DNA from: Chloroflexota bacterium
Lineage (GTDB): Bacteria > Chloroflexota > Limnocylindria > Limnocylindrales > CSP1-4
Length of the DNA: 37,208 bases
Reading direction: 5' to 3'
NCBI GenBank assembly: GCA_003171065.1
Contig: PMXQ01000110.1
Span: forward strand, 1-37,208
The stretch's first letter is position 1; every line of letters begins with the position of its first letter. Positions 1-8,288 of this stretch are shown one piece after another. The translations under genes and the position numbers were made by a program. The notes below the pieces were generated by a model that worked only from the letters and a program-made list of their open reading frames with translations, made no database searches and had not been told where the DNA came from.

Positions 1-45
1 TCGCCGTCGCAGTGACATCTCGCGTGTCACGACGTCCGGCCCCCG

Positions 46-795
46 TCAGGCCGAGGGCGTGGCCGAGCCCGTTTCGATCGCCGCGGGCTCCGATTCGGCC
101 GCCGCAACGACCGCGGAAGCTGCAGGTGCCACGGCCGAAGGCTCCGCGGCAGCCTCACCCGGCTTGGCCGGGCGGCTCGGTCTGGCCGCGCCACCTGTGG
201 AACCGGCCGCCCTGGTGCGACCGGCGGGCTTGCCGGCAGGTCCACCGGTAGAGGCGGACTTGGACGCGCGCGCGGTGGGCGCCCCTCCGCCCTGGGAGAC
301 GGCTATCCCCACCGCTTGGGCTTCCTCGGCACCGAGAGTCGTCTCCGACTGGCCGTCGAACACGGCCTTCGCGTACACCCGAGTACCGGTGCGGGAGTGG
401 AGGCTCGTGACCACGAAGCCGTCGTTGTTGGCGTCGAGGATCGCCAGCGCGAAGCTCTGGTTGCCGCCCGTATCATCGAACGGGTTGAAGCGCACGAGGC
501 CGAGCCGGCCGAAATGCAGCCGCGCCCCACCCTCGAGCATTGCAGTCCGGGCGATCAATTCGTCCAGGTCGTGGGCCACGTGCACTACCGTGTCCAGGTG
601 CGTTGCCAGCACACCTTCAAGACTCTGACCGTCGGCGCCCTGCGTCAGGTCGTCCAGGCGCTCGCTCAGCAGGGCAATCCTTCGCGACTGGACGTAGAGC
701 ATGAGGATCATCAGGAGCAGGACGACGCATCCGACGACGATGACGGCGCCTATGACGCCCAGATGCGTGGACACGAAGTTGTTGAGTTGCGACAC
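46..795 (-). CDS. DUF4446 family membrane-anchored protein
   Basis: The 249-residue product has one strongly hydrophobic N-terminal segment (about residues 10-35, containing VIGAVIVVGCVVLLLMILML). A coiled-coil-like stretch with the pattern SRRIALLSERLDDL follows, then a compact domain around FGRLGLVRFNPFDDTGG and SFALAILDANNDGFV. That domain is the DUF4446 signature as I know the family; its function is not established. The last 85 or so residues are a low-complexity Ala/Pro/Gly/Ser tail. I chose the GTG at 795 rather than the ORF-track start at 834 because GGAGGT lies 4 nt upstream and the protein then begins just before the membrane segment. The gene is divergent from the small membrane protein at 936. 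The product is probably a single-pass inner-membrane protein with a cytoplasmic domain. Confidence 0.8.
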   Translation of the reverse strand: MSQLNNFVSTHLGVIGAVIVVGCVVLLLMILMLYVQSRRIALLSERLDDLTQGADGQSLEGVLATHLDTVVHVAHDLDELIARTAMLEGGARLHFGRLGLVRFNPFDDTGGNQSFALAILDANNDGFVVTSLHSRTGTRVYAKAVFDGQSETTLGAEEAQAVGIAVSQGGGAPTARASKSASTGGPAGKPAGRTRAAGSTGGAARPSRPAKPGEAAAEPSAVAPAASAVVAAAESEPAAIETGSATPSA

Positions 796-820
796 GTTGA
801 CCTCCACTCGGCTCGGGGCG

Positions 821-826
821 AGTCTA
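821..826 (-). promoter_or_regulatory. Candidate -10 box for the DUF4446 gene
   Basis: On the minus strand the hexamer TAGACT lies about 25 nt before the GTG start, leaving a short leader that contains the GGAGGT ribosome-binding site. No convincing -35 is visible. This is inference from position only. Confidence 0.25.
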
Positions 827-889
827 CCAGCCACGACCGCAGCACGGCTCGTGGACTCTCAAGCCCCTCGCCGAGGTCGGTCGGGATGC

Positions 890-895
890 TATGCT
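890..895 (+). promoter_or_regulatory. Candidate -10 box for the small membrane protein at 936
   Basis: TATGCT would start transcription near 902, giving a leader of about 34 nt with GGAGG at 919-923. The same hexamer occurs in front of the FAD/Fe-S oxidoreductase gene at 23157. No clear -35 is visible. Confidence 0.3.
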
Positions 896-935
896 CGACA
901 GGCCATCGAACGATTACCGGAGGCCCCTCACTAAC

Positions 936-1328
936 ATGGCCAAGCGCACCCGCGGCTCGAATCGTCCCGGCCAGCGGCACCAAGACCGACATTCTCCGGC
1001 TCGGCAGCAGCCGCGGCCCGCGAGTCGACCCAGCCAGGGCCTTTCGGCGGCTGAGGAAGCGCGCGCAGCCGATCTCGAATCTCAGATCGTGGCCCAGGAA
1101 CGCGCCGCTCAGCAGACCGCCGGGCGCTCGCGCGACCGTTCGCCCGTTGCCGACTTCGGACCCGCCGGACGACCCCGAGGTCAGAGCCCGCTGGCAGTCC
1201 GCGCGGCCGAGGAATACGGCTACGTGAGCCGTGACGTCCGCCGAATCGTGCGGGTCGGCGGCACCATGGTCGGAATCCTGGCCGTCTTCGTCGTCCTGAT
1301 CGACCTCCTGCACGTCATCCAGCTCTGA
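936..1328 (+). CDS. Small hypothetical protein with C-terminal membrane segment
   Basis: This 130-residue protein has a very basic, Arg/Gln/Pro-rich N-terminal half (starting MAKRTRGSNRPG) that is probably disordered. A short helical stretch (SAAEEARAADLESQIVAQER) sits within it. The C-terminus is a single hydrophobic segment, about residues 108-127 (GTMVGILAVFVVLIDLLHVI). Sequence alone assigns no function. The layout suggests a tail-anchored cytoplasmic protein. I chose the ATG at 936 over the ORF-track ATG at 891 because GGAGG lies upstream and the added N-terminal residues look non-coding. It is convergent with the sensor kinase gene, whose stop lies 36 bases away. Confidence 0.7.
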   Translation: MAKRTRGSNRPGQRHQDRHSPARQQPRPASRPSQGLSAAEEARAADLESQIVAQERAAQQTAGRSRDRSPVADFGPAGRPRGQSPLAVRAAEEYGYVSRDVRRIVRVGGTMVGILAVFVVLIDLLHVIQL

Positions 1329-1364
1329 CGACGCTCTGACGCCCCGTTTACTCGGCCTCCCGGG

Positions 1365-3794
1365 TCAGCCTGGCTTGGTCGCGCTACCCGAGACCCCGTC
1401 CCTTCGACCGTCGCCCGCGCGCGAAGCGGACCGATCCAGCGCCCGGCGCACGGCCTCGGCCAACTGACGGGCGTCGAACGGCTTGGCCAGCACGGCCCCC
1501 GCGGCCACCGCTCCGCTGATCTGCCCTTCGCGGTCGCGTGGATAGCCGGACATGAACAGCACGGGCAGGCCCGGCCGGCGACCGGTGAGAACCGCGGCGA
1601 TCGTAGGCCCGTCGAGCTCGGGCATCACGACATCCGAGAGCAGCAGATCCAGCGAGGCTCCGAGCGCGGTCGCCTCATCCACGGCCCCCCTGGGGCCGGT
1701 CGCCACGACTCGATAGCCTTCGGCCTCGAGCGCCCGCTTGCAGAAGTCGCGCACCGCCGGCTCATCCTCGACCAGCAGGACCGTTTCATTACCGCGTCGC
1801 GACGATCCCGTCGGGATGGCTTCCGCCGCCGAGGCGATGCCTTCGCTCAGCGGCAGGTTTACCTGGAAGCAGGACCCGACTCCGACCTCCGACTGGACGT
1901 GGATGTGGCCGCCCATTTGCTCGACTATGCCGTAAACGGTGGCCAGGCCCAGTCCCGTGCCATGTCCCAGGTTCTTGGTCGTGAAGAAAGGCTCGAAGAT
2001 CCGGTCCATCACGTCCATCGCCATCCCGAAGCCCGTGTCGACTATCTCGATGCGGGCCCAGGACGGGCCGGGCCGTCCGGTCCCGCTCGCCGGATCCGGG
2101 GGGAGCAGGCCGGTGTTCAGCCTCAGCTCGCCGCCGCTCGGCATCGCGTCGCGGGCGTTGACGACCAGATTCATCACCACCTGATCCAGCTGGCTCGGAT
2201 CAGTTTCCACGAAGCCGAGGCGCTGATCCAGCGTCACCTCGAACTCGATGTCTTCGCCCAGGAGGCGGCGCAACATCGGGACGAGGGCGCCGATTCGGTC
2301 GTTCAGCTCGATCCTTTCGACGGCCCGGGGGGCGCGCCTGCCGAATGCCAGTAGCTGTGCGGTGAGCTCCGTTCCCCGCGCGCCGGCCCGCCTGATCTCC
2401 CGGACGTCGGCCGCCCGTTCATCGCCTTCGAGAGCCGCCACGAGGATGTCGGCGTAGCCGTTGACGACCGTGAGCAGGTTGTTGAAGTCATGGGCAACCC
2501 CGCCCGCCAGTCGGCCCAGGGCCTCCATCTTGGAGGCCTGGCGGAGCTGGTCCTCGAGCTCCTTTGACGCGGTGATGTCCTCGGCCGTGGCAACCGCCAT
2601 GCTGGGCGTCCCATGCTGATCCCGCACGGCCGCCACATGGACGCGGGCCCAGATCACCGACCCGTCCTTGCGGACGTACCGCTTGACCAGCTCATAGCTG
2701 TCGACGCGCCCGGCGAACAGGTCGGCCAGGGCGCCGCGGCTGGCCTCTCGGTCGGCTTCATGCGTGTAATCGAACGCCGAGGCCTTCGCCAGTTCGCTCT
2801 GTTCGTAGCCGAGCAGCCGGTGGAACGCCGCGTTGCTCTCCAGCGCTCGGCCTTCTTTGTCGATGAGCATCATTCCGATCGAGGAATCGTCGAATATGGC
2901 CCGCATGCGCGCCTGGCTCTCCGCCGTGGCGCTCTCGGCGGCAACTCGGTCGCTGATATCGCGGGTGATGACCTCCATGGCCGGACGGCCGCCGAAGACC
3001 ACCGGCTTGGCCGCCACCTCGACATCGAACTCGGTCCCGTCGCGGCGAAGGTGACGCTCTCGCGACGGCTCGACGGCGCCACCTTTCTGCAGGATCACGG
3101 CCACCCGCTCGCGGATGGCGTCTCTTTGGGACGGGGCGACGAAGTCCCACACGCCAAGCCCCAGCAGATCCGCCGGATCGCCGCTGCCGTAGAGACTGGC
3201 CGCAGCGCGGTTGGCGAACACGATGCGACCGTCCTGGTGGACTGCGACGGACTCCGGGAGCAGGTCGAGAAGGGTCTCGTGGCGAGCCTCAGTCTCGGCA
3301 AATGCCCGCGCCGCGCGTTTGCCGCGCGTCGTTTCCGATCCCGTGGCCATGATGAACGCGATCGCTTCTGTAGATGCGACGAGCTCCGCCGTCCAGGCGA
3401 TGCGGGCTTTGCGGCCGTCCTTGCGAACCCACTGCGAGAAGAACGAGACCCTGCGCTCCTCACCCGAAACCAGGCGCTCCAGGGCCACCTGGGCCTCGAC
3501 GCGGAACCTGGGCCGAAGCCGCATGAAATCCAGGAGCGCCCTGCCGGATACCTCGGCGAAAGGAATTCCCGAGCTTTCCTCGCAGCGGCGGTTCCACAGC
3601 AACAGGGAGCCATCGGTCCGCGCCACGACGACCAGCGAATCGACGGCATCAACGATCGCCCTGAGCGTTGCGACGTTTCGGGGCGTCAAGCCCGCCGCGG
3701 CATCGTCGACGCCGGACGGCCCGGAAGGCGCGGAGGACCCTGACGGCGCGGAGGACGCGGAGCGGTCGCTTGGGCGAGAGTTCGGGATCGGCAT
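1365..3794 (-). CDS. Soluble hybrid sensor histidine kinase with three PAS domains and a receiver
   Basis: The 809-residue protein has no membrane segment. It carries three PAS domains (about 40-160, 170-285 and 290-415), each followed by the typical kinase-linker wording. A HisKA dimerisation domain has the H-box AHDFNN (His435). The HATPase domain shows [10 protein letters not shown] (N box), DTGFGM (G1), FEPFFTTK (F) and [11 protein letters not shown] (G2). A C-terminal receiver (about 670-790) has VLLVEDEP, the phosphoacceptor aspartate in [14 protein letters not shown] (Asp721), the Ser of MSGYP and the Lys of AKPF. All catalytic residues are present, so it should autophosphorylate and pass phosphate to its own receiver. 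The signal and the final target are unknown. No dedicated response regulator or HPt gene is adjacent. The AHDFNN H-box is typical of NtrB-like, HPK4-type cytosolic kinases. Confidence 0.93.
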   Translation of the reverse strand: MPIPNSRPSDRSASSAPSGSSAPSGPSGVDDAAAGLTPRNVATLRAIVDAVDSLVVVARTDGSLLLWNRRCEESSGIPFAEVSGRALLDFMRLRPRFRVEAQVALERLVSGEERRVSFFSQWVRKDGRKARIAWTAELVASTEAIAFIMATGSETTRGKRAARAFAETEARHETLLDLLPESVAVHQDGRIVFANRAAASLYGSGDPADLLGLGVWDFVAPSQRDAIRERVAVILQKGGAVEPSRERHLRRDGTEFDVEVAAKPVVFGGRPAMEVITRDISDRVAAESATAESQARMRAIFDDSSIGMMLIDKEGRALESNAAFHRLLGYEQSELAKASAFDYTHEADREASRGALADLFAGRVDSYELVKRYVRKDGSVIWARVHVAAVRDQHGTPSMAVATAEDITASKELEDQLRQASKMEALGRLAGGVAHDFNNLLTVVNGYADILVAALEGDERAADVREIRRAGARGTELTAQLLAFGRRAPRAVERIELNDRIGALVPMLRRLLGEDIEFEVTLDQRLGFVETDPSQLDQVVMNLVVNARDAMPSGGELRLNTGLLPPDPASGTGRPGPSWARIEIVDTGFGMAMDVMDRIFEPFFTTKNLGHGTGLGLATVYGIVEQMGGHIHVQSEVGVGSCFQVNLPLSEGIASAAEAIPTGSSRRGNETVLLVEDEPAVRDFCKRALEAEGYRVVATGPRGAVDEATALGASLDLLLSDVVMPELDGPTIAAVLTGRRPGLPVLFMSGYPRDREGQISGAVAAGAVLAKPFDARQLAEAVRRALDRSASRAGDGRRDGVSGSATKPG

Positions 3795-3803
3795 GCCAGT
3801 TCC

Positions 3804-3809
3804 ACTCTA
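3804..3809 (-). promoter_or_regulatory. Candidate -10 box giving a near-leaderless kinase mRNA
   Basis: On the minus strand TAGAGT lies 9 nt before the ATG of the sensor kinase, so the mRNA leader would be only 2-3 nt. No Shine-Dalgarno sequence is evident. The box is one half of a 72-bp divergent intergenic region shared with rarA. Confidence 0.35.
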
Positions 3810-3854
3810 CCCCGGCGGGTGGCATGTCCACCAGCCGAATGGCCCAGCGGCGAG

Positions 3855-3860
3855 TAGCAT
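3855..3860 (+). promoter_or_regulatory. Candidate -10 box for leaderless rarA transcription
   Basis: TAGCAT ends exactly 6 nt before the ATG at 3867, which would place the transcription start at the start codon. No Shine-Dalgarno sequence is visible. The same geometry occurs at 23145 and 33737. Confidence 0.4.
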
Positions 3861-3866
3861 CCAGTC

Positions 3867-5363
3867 ATGGTCACCCGCCGCCCCGGCAGAACCGCCTCTG
3901 CGAGCCAGCAGCCGATCTTCGCACCTCCACCGGACCGCCAGCCGCTGGCCGCCCGGATGCGGCCGCGCACCCTGGACGAGGTCGTCGGCCACGGCCAGCT
4001 GATCGGCGAGCGCGGAGCCTTGCGGCGCGCCGTCGAGCGCGGTCGCCTCGGCTCCATCCTCCTGTGGGGGCCGCCCGGAAGCGGCAAGACCAGCCTGGCC
4101 CGCGTGCTGGCCGATGCCGTCGACGCTCAACTGGTGACGATCTCGGCCGTGATGAGCGGCGTTGCCGAGGTGCGCGCCCTCGTCGTCGAGGCGCGTGATC
4201 GGCTTGCCCTCAACGGCCGCCAGACGATCCTTTTCATCGACGAGATACATCGCTTCAACAAGGCCCAGCAGGACGCGCTGCTGCCTCATGTCGAAGAAGG
4301 GACCGTCACCCTCGTGGGCGCCACCACTGAGAACCCGTACTTCGAGGTGAACTCGGCGCTGCTCTCGCGCCTGCGGGTCTATCGCCTGGAACCCCTGACC
4401 GACCAGGAGGTGGCCACAGTGGTCAGGCGTGCCCTCGCGGACGAGGAACACGGGCTGGCCGGCGGCCTGGGGCCGGCAGGTGGCGTGTCAGTCGGGGAGG
4501 AGGCCTTCGAGCACCTGGTCAGCCTCTCCGCGGGAGACGCCCGACAGGCTCTGAACGTCCTCGAAGGCGCGGTGTCGATCGCGGAGGCCGAGGGTTCTCG
4601 TGACGAGCTGGGCCACGTCGCGCCCAGGCTGGCCGACGTGGAGGCGGCTGCCCAGCAGCGCGTGCTCTCCTACGATCGAGCCGGCGACGGCCACTTCGAC
4701 ACCGTCAGCGCCTTCATCAAGAGCATCCGCGGCAACGACCCCGACGCCGCCCTGTACTGGCTGGCCGCCATGATCGCCGCCGGAGAGGATCCCCGCTTCA
4801 TCGCCCGTCGCCTGATCATCTCCGCCTCCGAGGACGTTGGTCTGGCCGACCCGCGCGCCCTCGAGATCGCCGTCGCCGCTGCTGCGGCCCTCGACTGGGT
4901 CGGACTTCCGGAGGCTCAATACGCCCTGGCTCAGGCGACCGTGTTCCTGGCCGCGACCGCAAAGAGCAACGCCGCGGGTCGCGCCTACTTCGCCGCGATG
5001 GACGACGTTCTGGGCCGCGGATCGCTGCCCGTGCCGGCGCACCTGCGCTCGAGCGGGCCCGGCCGGCGCAACTACCGCTACCCGCACGACTACGCCGGCG
5101 ACGATGTGACGCAACAGTACCTCCCCAGCGAGCTGGCCGATCGCCGCTACTACTTCCCCGGCGACGAGGGCGCGGAGAGCAAGATCCGCGAACGGTTCGA
5201 GCGGCTGCGCCAGGCTCGTCGCGATCCGCCCACGCGCAAGCGCCCCGTCGATGGACAGCCGCAGGGGGATCCGATGGCTACGGGGTCTGAAGGGATGCGC
5301 CGTCGGCAGGAGAGCCTGCGCGAGCTGGCCGACGAGCAGCGCCGGGACGCCGGCGGGAAGTGA
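3867..5363 (+). CDS. rarA: Replication-associated recombination protein A (AAA+ ATPase)
   Basis: The product is 498 residues, slightly longer than the roughly 440-450 residues usual for RarA/MgsA/WRNIP1 proteins. Walker A is GPPGSGKT (Lys74), Walker B is [15 protein letters not shown], and sensor I is [12 protein letters not shown] with the LLSRLRV arginine motif after it. The C-terminal part carries the family wording [36 protein letters not shown] and YRYPHDYAG. RarA acts as a tetrameric ATPase at stalled replication forks and single-strand gaps, together with SSB. The extra length is a charged C-terminal tail (about residues 440-498) that may be disordered. The start is the ATG that sits 6 nt after a -10-like box, with no Shine-Dalgarno. 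It stands alone and is divergent from the kinase. Confidence 0.96.
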   Translation: MVTRRPGRTASASQQPIFAPPPDRQPLAARMRPRTLDEVVGHGQLIGERGALRRAVERGRLGSILLWGPPGSGKTSLARVLADAVDAQLVTISAVMSGVAEVRALVVEARDRLALNGRQTILFIDEIHRFNKAQQDALLPHVEEGTVTLVGATTENPYFEVNSALLSRLRVYRLEPLTDQEVATVVRRALADEEHGLAGGLGPAGGVSVGEEAFEHLVSLSAGDARQALNVLEGAVSIAEAEGSRDELGHVAPRLADVEAAAQQRVLSYDRAGDGHFDTVSAFIKSIRGNDPDAALYWLAAMIAAGEDPRFIARRLIISASEDVGLADPRALEIAVAAAAALDWVGLPEAQYALAQATVFLAATAKSNAAGRAYFAAMDDVLGRGSLPVPAHLRSSGPGRRNYRYPHDYAGDDVTQQYLPSELADRRYYFPGDEGAESKIRERFERLRQARRDPPTRKRPVDGQPQGDPMATGSEGMRRRQESLRELADEQRRDAGGK

Positions 5364-5874
5364 TCGGCCGCCGATATCGGTCATCGACGCGGCTGGCCCA
5401 GAGCCGCCCCCGGCGAGTGGTGCAGCCGCATACCGGATAGATCGCCGTACCTACCCGTCTGCCTGCCCCGCCCAACTGATTACCTCATCTGAGGTATTGC
5501 GATTGGATGAGGCCGAGTCAGAGTCTCCGCTGGGAGTCGCGAAGGCGACCGGGTTGAGACCCCAGGCACTCCGTGAAGCGCTCCGGCAGGACCAGATCTC
5601 CAGCACGGCGCTTGAGACGTTGAGCAGCTCCACGGGATGCAACGAATCTGACACGGCCGGCACGGTGCAGCCGGTACAGATTCCGACCGGCCAGCCGAAT
5701 ACTCCGATGCGTCCCTTCCGATTACTGGGGAGCGCAATGTCTCGTGCGCACGCTGTCGCACCCGATGGTGCGAACGTTCCGTATCGGGGACCCGCGCAAG
5801 CTGCGAGGACCGCCACCCCAAGAGTGGCGAGCCGCCCGCGGCGGCCCTCGGAATTCTGCTATGTCGAACGCGCG
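5364..5874 (+). other. Gene-poor interval between rarA and a small hypothetical gene
   Basis: About 510 bases lie here. Open frames exist on both strands, including the track ORF 5251..6144, but their translations are compositionally unlike protein and resemble no family I know. The one distinct structure is a perfect palindrome (see 5481-5496). One frame contains a phrase resembling a helix-turn-helix (GVAKATGLRPQALREAL), which could be a decayed regulator, but I cannot support a gene. Confidence 0.4.
5481..5496. repeat. Perfect inverted repeat, operator-like
   Basis: TACCTCA-TC-TGAGGTA is a 7-bp perfect inverted repeat with a 2-bp centre, sitting in the gene-poor interval after rarA. Its size suits a dimeric regulator site, but no promoter or regulator gene can be tied to it. 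Confidence 0.35.
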
Positions 5875-6144
5875 ATGCTGCTCTGGCCCCGGCTCGATCG
5901 GGCCAAGCTGCGCAAGGTCGCCGACAGCCCCGCCCGGATCGCCGAGATGGTCGAACGACGGACCTCGCAGCCGTACGAGGTGATCCTGGCGATGCTGACC
6001 AGGCAGACCGACGCGTTGATCTCCCCGACCGAAGCGACCTCCGGCTTCGATTCAGGTCGCTCCGAGGCCGCCCGAATGTCCCTGCGCATCGTCCGCAGCG
6101 AGGAAGGCGCACAGATCGAGATTCAGGACTTGCTGCCTGCGTAG
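5875..6144 (+). CDS. Small hypothetical protein
   Basis: This is the 3' third of the long track ORF 5251..6144 and the only part that reads like protein. It would encode 89 residues starting MLLWPRLDRAKLRKVADSP, with an amphipathic helical stretch (ARIAEMVERRTSQPYEVILAML) and a C-terminal piece rich in charged and beta-forming residues (MSLRIVRSEEGAQIEIQDLL). I do not recognise a domain. No good Shine-Dalgarno precedes the ATG, so the start is uncertain. Composition changes sharply compared with the upstream part of the same frame, which supports a real short gene here. It precedes the VapBC pair, which lies on the opposite strand. Confidence 0.4.
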   Translation: MLLWPRLDRAKLRKVADSPARIAEMVERRTSQPYEVILAMLTRQTDALISPTEATSGFDSGRSEAARMSLRIVRSEEGAQIEIQDLLPA

Positions 6145-6354
6145 CTCGGACCCACTGTCTTCCCGGCGCCGGTTCCCAATCTCGCGGCCTGTTCGACGCG
6201 GTTGCCGCGTCCGGGCACGGCAGAGCCGGTCGCCAGAACCTGCCTCAGGAGCTCATCTCGGGTGGATCTGCGTGGTTGCTGGCGATCCGGCTCTACGTCT
6301 GAGGCGTCGGGGTCGACCGGCCCGACTTGAGCCTCGGCCGGCGACGGCGGTGCG

Positions 6355-6768
6355 TCAGGGCTCCAGGTCCAACGCCCGGACGTGTCGCGTCTGGAAGATG
6401 GCGATCGGCCGGCGGTCGAAGGCGGCAACGCGGGTGATGCCCAGGCGCTCGGCCGTGGCGACCAGAACGGCATCCGTAAGGCGGGGCCGGTACTCCATCG
6501 TCTCGCGGAGCAGTTCCGCGGCTCGTGCCAGGTCGGCCTGAGTCGGGGCCACCACCCGCACCGCGCCGCTCTGGATCGACTCGAGCAGCGCCAGCGTCGC
6601 CCGCAGCCCCAGTTCGCGCTGCAGAAGCAGGTCCACCTCGCCCAGCGTCAGCGCCCCGATCATGAGCGGCTCGTTGACCCGTCCGAACCAGGCCAGCGCG
6701 GCGCGATGATTGAGGTCCGACTGGTCGGCCGCGGCCAGGATCGCGCTCGAGTCGAGAAGGATGACCAT
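6355..6768 (-). CDS. vapC: PIN-domain ribonuclease toxin, VapC family
   Basis: The 137-residue protein is the usual length for VapC toxins. The PIN acidic residues are in place: Asp6 in LLDSSAIL, Glu in TLGEVDLLL (about residue 44), Asp in LTDAVLVATAER (about 98) and Asp in AAFDRRPI (about 116). PIN toxins of this family are Mg2+-dependent endoribonucleases, often cutting tRNA or rRNA, and are held inactive by a cognate antitoxin. The start codon follows the vapB stop by 3 nt (TGA GCC ATG), and GGAG lies inside the end of vapB, so translation is probably coupled. The particular RNA target cannot be read from sequence. Confidence 0.88.
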   Translation of the reverse strand: MVILLDSSAILAAADQSDLNHRAALAWFGRVNEPLMIGALTLGEVDLLLQRELGLRATLALLESIQSGAVRVVAPTQADLARAAELLRETMEYRPRLTDAVLVATAERLGITRVAAFDRRPIAIFQTRHVRALDLEP

Positions 6769-6771
6769 GGC

Positions 6772-7023
6772 TCAGGTCTCCTCCGGCCGGGGCCGCTGGC
6801 CGGCCTCTCGACGCGCAATCCCGCGCCCATCGAGCGAAAGCCGCCCGTGGTCACTCCGCCCGACGGCCAGAAACGGCAGATCTGGCGTGGTGTCGTTCGT
6901 CTCGAGATGCGCCTCCAGGGCGGCCGCGATCACCGACGTCTTCGTCACGCCCGTCCGAGCCGCGAAACGATCGAGCCGCTCCAGCAGGTCGGAGTCTATC
7001 AGAATCGTCGTCCGCTTCAACAT
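6772..7023 (-). CDS. vapB: Ribbon-helix-helix antitoxin, VapB-type
   Basis: This 83-residue protein begins MLKRTTILIDSDLLERLDRFA and continues RTGVTKTSVIAAALEAHL. That pattern is a ribbon-helix-helix DNA-binding domain: a short beta strand, helix A, turn and helix B. The remaining 40 or so residues form a polar, probably disordered tail that would wrap the VapC toxin. The stop is 3 nt before vapC, which is the standard antitoxin-toxin order. The ATG follows a -10-like box by about 9 nt with no Shine-Dalgarno, so the mRNA may be nearly leaderless. An inverted repeat overlapping the start codon is a good candidate for autoregulation by the VapBC complex. Confidence 0.85.
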   Translation of the reverse strand: MLKRTTILIDSDLLERLDRFAARTGVTKTSVIAAALEAHLETNDTTPDLPFLAVGRSDHGRLSLDGRGIARREAGQRPRPEET

Positions 7024-7035
7024 ATGCGGTCATAT
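7022..7035. promoter_or_regulatory. Candidate VapBC operator palindrome
   Basis: ATATG-CGGT-CATAT, with 5-bp arms and a 4-bp spacer, overlaps the vapB start codon and abuts the -10 box. Ribbon-helix-helix antitoxins normally repress their own promoter at such sites, so this is the likely operator. Confidence 0.4.
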
Positions 7036-7060
7036 ATACCACACTGGCACAAGCCGGCAA
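7033..7060 (-). promoter_or_regulatory. Candidate vapBC promoter
   Basis: On the minus strand TTGCCG (7055-7060) and TATATA (7033-7038) are separated by 16 bp, a good sigma-70-like pair in otherwise GC-rich DNA. Transcription would begin within a few bases of the vapB ATG. Confidence 0.5.
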
Positions 7061-7111
7061 CGCCTCGTAGCATCCGCCCGTCGTCCTGCTTTCCCGCATG
7101 AGGTGGAACCC

Positions 7112-8278
7112 GTGAACCGCTTCGAGGCCAACCTGCGCATTCCCGGCCCCACGTCGCTCCCGGACGCCGTCCGAGAGGCTGGCGCTCGCCAGATGGTCAA
7201 CCATCGGGGTCCGGAGTTTGCCGTCCTCCAGAACAGCATCATCGCCCGCCTGAAGACCTTCTATAAGACCCAGAACGACGTCCTCATCGTCACCGCGGCC
7301 GGCACCGGCGGGCTTGAGTCGGCGATCGTCAGCTTCCTCTCCCCCGGCGACAAGGTCCTGGCAGTCACCATCGGCACCTTCGGCGATCGCTTCGCCAAGA
7401 TCGCCTCCACCTACGGCGCGGACGTCACCAGGCTCGCCTTCGAGTTGGGCAAGGCCGCCGCGCCGGAGAAGGTCCGCGAGGCCCTCAAGGCCGGTGGCCC
7501 GTGGAAGGCCGTCCTGATGACCCAGAACGAGACCTCCACCGCTGTCACCAACCCGATCGAAGCGCTGGCGAAGGTCGCCCACGAAGAGGCGCCCGACGCC
7601 CTGATCCTCGTCGACGCGATCTCGGGGCTGGGCGCCGTCCCGTTCGAGACGGATGCGTGGGGCCTGGACGTCGTCGTCAGCGGCTCGCAGAAGGCCTGGA
7701 TGGTCGCCCCCGGCCTCAGCTTCGTGGCCGTCTCGCCGCGCGCCTGGGAAGCGGCCGCAGTGGCGAAGATGCCCAAGTTCTACTTCGATCTGCTCGCCCA
7801 CAAGACCAGCGCCGAGGCGGGACAGACTCCGTGGACCCCGGCCGTGGCGGTGATGTTCCAGCTCGACGTCGCCCTCCAGTTGATGGAGCAGGAGACGCTG
7901 GCCGAGATCTGGAAGCGCCACGCCGCCGTGGGCGCGGCGGTTCGCGCCGGCCTGCAGACCCTCGGCTTCAAGCTCCTGGCGGACCCGAAGTACGCCTCGG
8001 ATACGGTCACCGGCGCCTGGATACCCGAGGACCTCGACTGGAAGGCTTTCAACGGCAAGCTCCGCAAGTACGGCCTCATCGTTGCCGGCGGCCAGGGCGC
8101 ACTCAAGGGCAAGATCTTCCGAATCGGGCACCTCGGCCACGTCACGATCCCGAACATCCTGAACGCGATGGCGGTCCTCGAGCAGACGCTCATCGAGCTC
8201 GATCGACCCGTCACTCCTGGCGCGGCCGTGGCCGCCGCCCAGGTCGCCGCCCTCAAGTCCCTCGGCCTGGCCAGGTAA
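7112..8278 (+). CDS. Class V PLP-dependent aminotransferase, probably the serine-pathway aminotransferase
   Basis: The 388-residue protein is a fold-type I, class V aminotransferase of the alanine-glyoxylate/serine-pyruvate type. The Schiff-base lysine is Lys194 in SGSQKAWMVAPGLS, and the aspartate that binds the PLP ring nitrogen is Asp168 in VDAISGLG. The N-terminal PGPT motif and the TAAGTGGLESA phosphate-binding turn are typical. It lies 10 bases before serA, so I infer that it converts 3-phosphohydroxypyruvate plus glutamate to phosphoserine, replacing a classical SerC. Alanine- or serine-glyoxylate transamination is the alternative. I chose the GTG at 7112, preceded by GAGGTGG, over the track start at 6710, whose extra residues are antisense to vapBC. 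Confidence 0.88.
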   Translation: MNRFEANLRIPGPTSLPDAVREAGARQMVNHRGPEFAVLQNSIIARLKTFYKTQNDVLIVTAAGTGGLESAIVSFLSPGDKVLAVTIGTFGDRFAKIASTYGADVTRLAFELGKAAAPEKVREALKAGGPWKAVLMTQNETSTAVTNPIEALAKVAHEEAPDALILVDAISGLGAVPFETDAWGLDVVVSGSQKAWMVAPGLSFVAVSPRAWEAAAVAKMPKFYFDLLAHKTSAEAGQTPWTPAVAVMFQLDVALQLMEQETLAEIWKRHAAVGAAVRAGLQTLGFKLLADPKYASDTVTGAWIPEDLDWKAFNGKLRKYGLIVAGGQGALKGKIFRIGHLGHVTIPNILNAMAVLEQTLIELDRPVTPGAAVAAAQVAALKSLGLAR

Positions 8279-8288
8279 GGAGCATCAG

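Noticed and set aside
2613-3743. 376-residue plus-strand ORF
   Set aside because: Antisense to the PAS domains of the sensor kinase.
5480-6112. 210-residue minus-strand ORF
   Set aside because: The translation is a run of Arg/Ser/Pro with no domain and is opposite a better small candidate.
7098-7115. Five-codon ORF (MRWNP) overlapping the aminotransferase GTG
   Set aside because: Too short, no ribosome-binding site of its own, and best explained as the Shine-Dalgarno region GAGGTGG.
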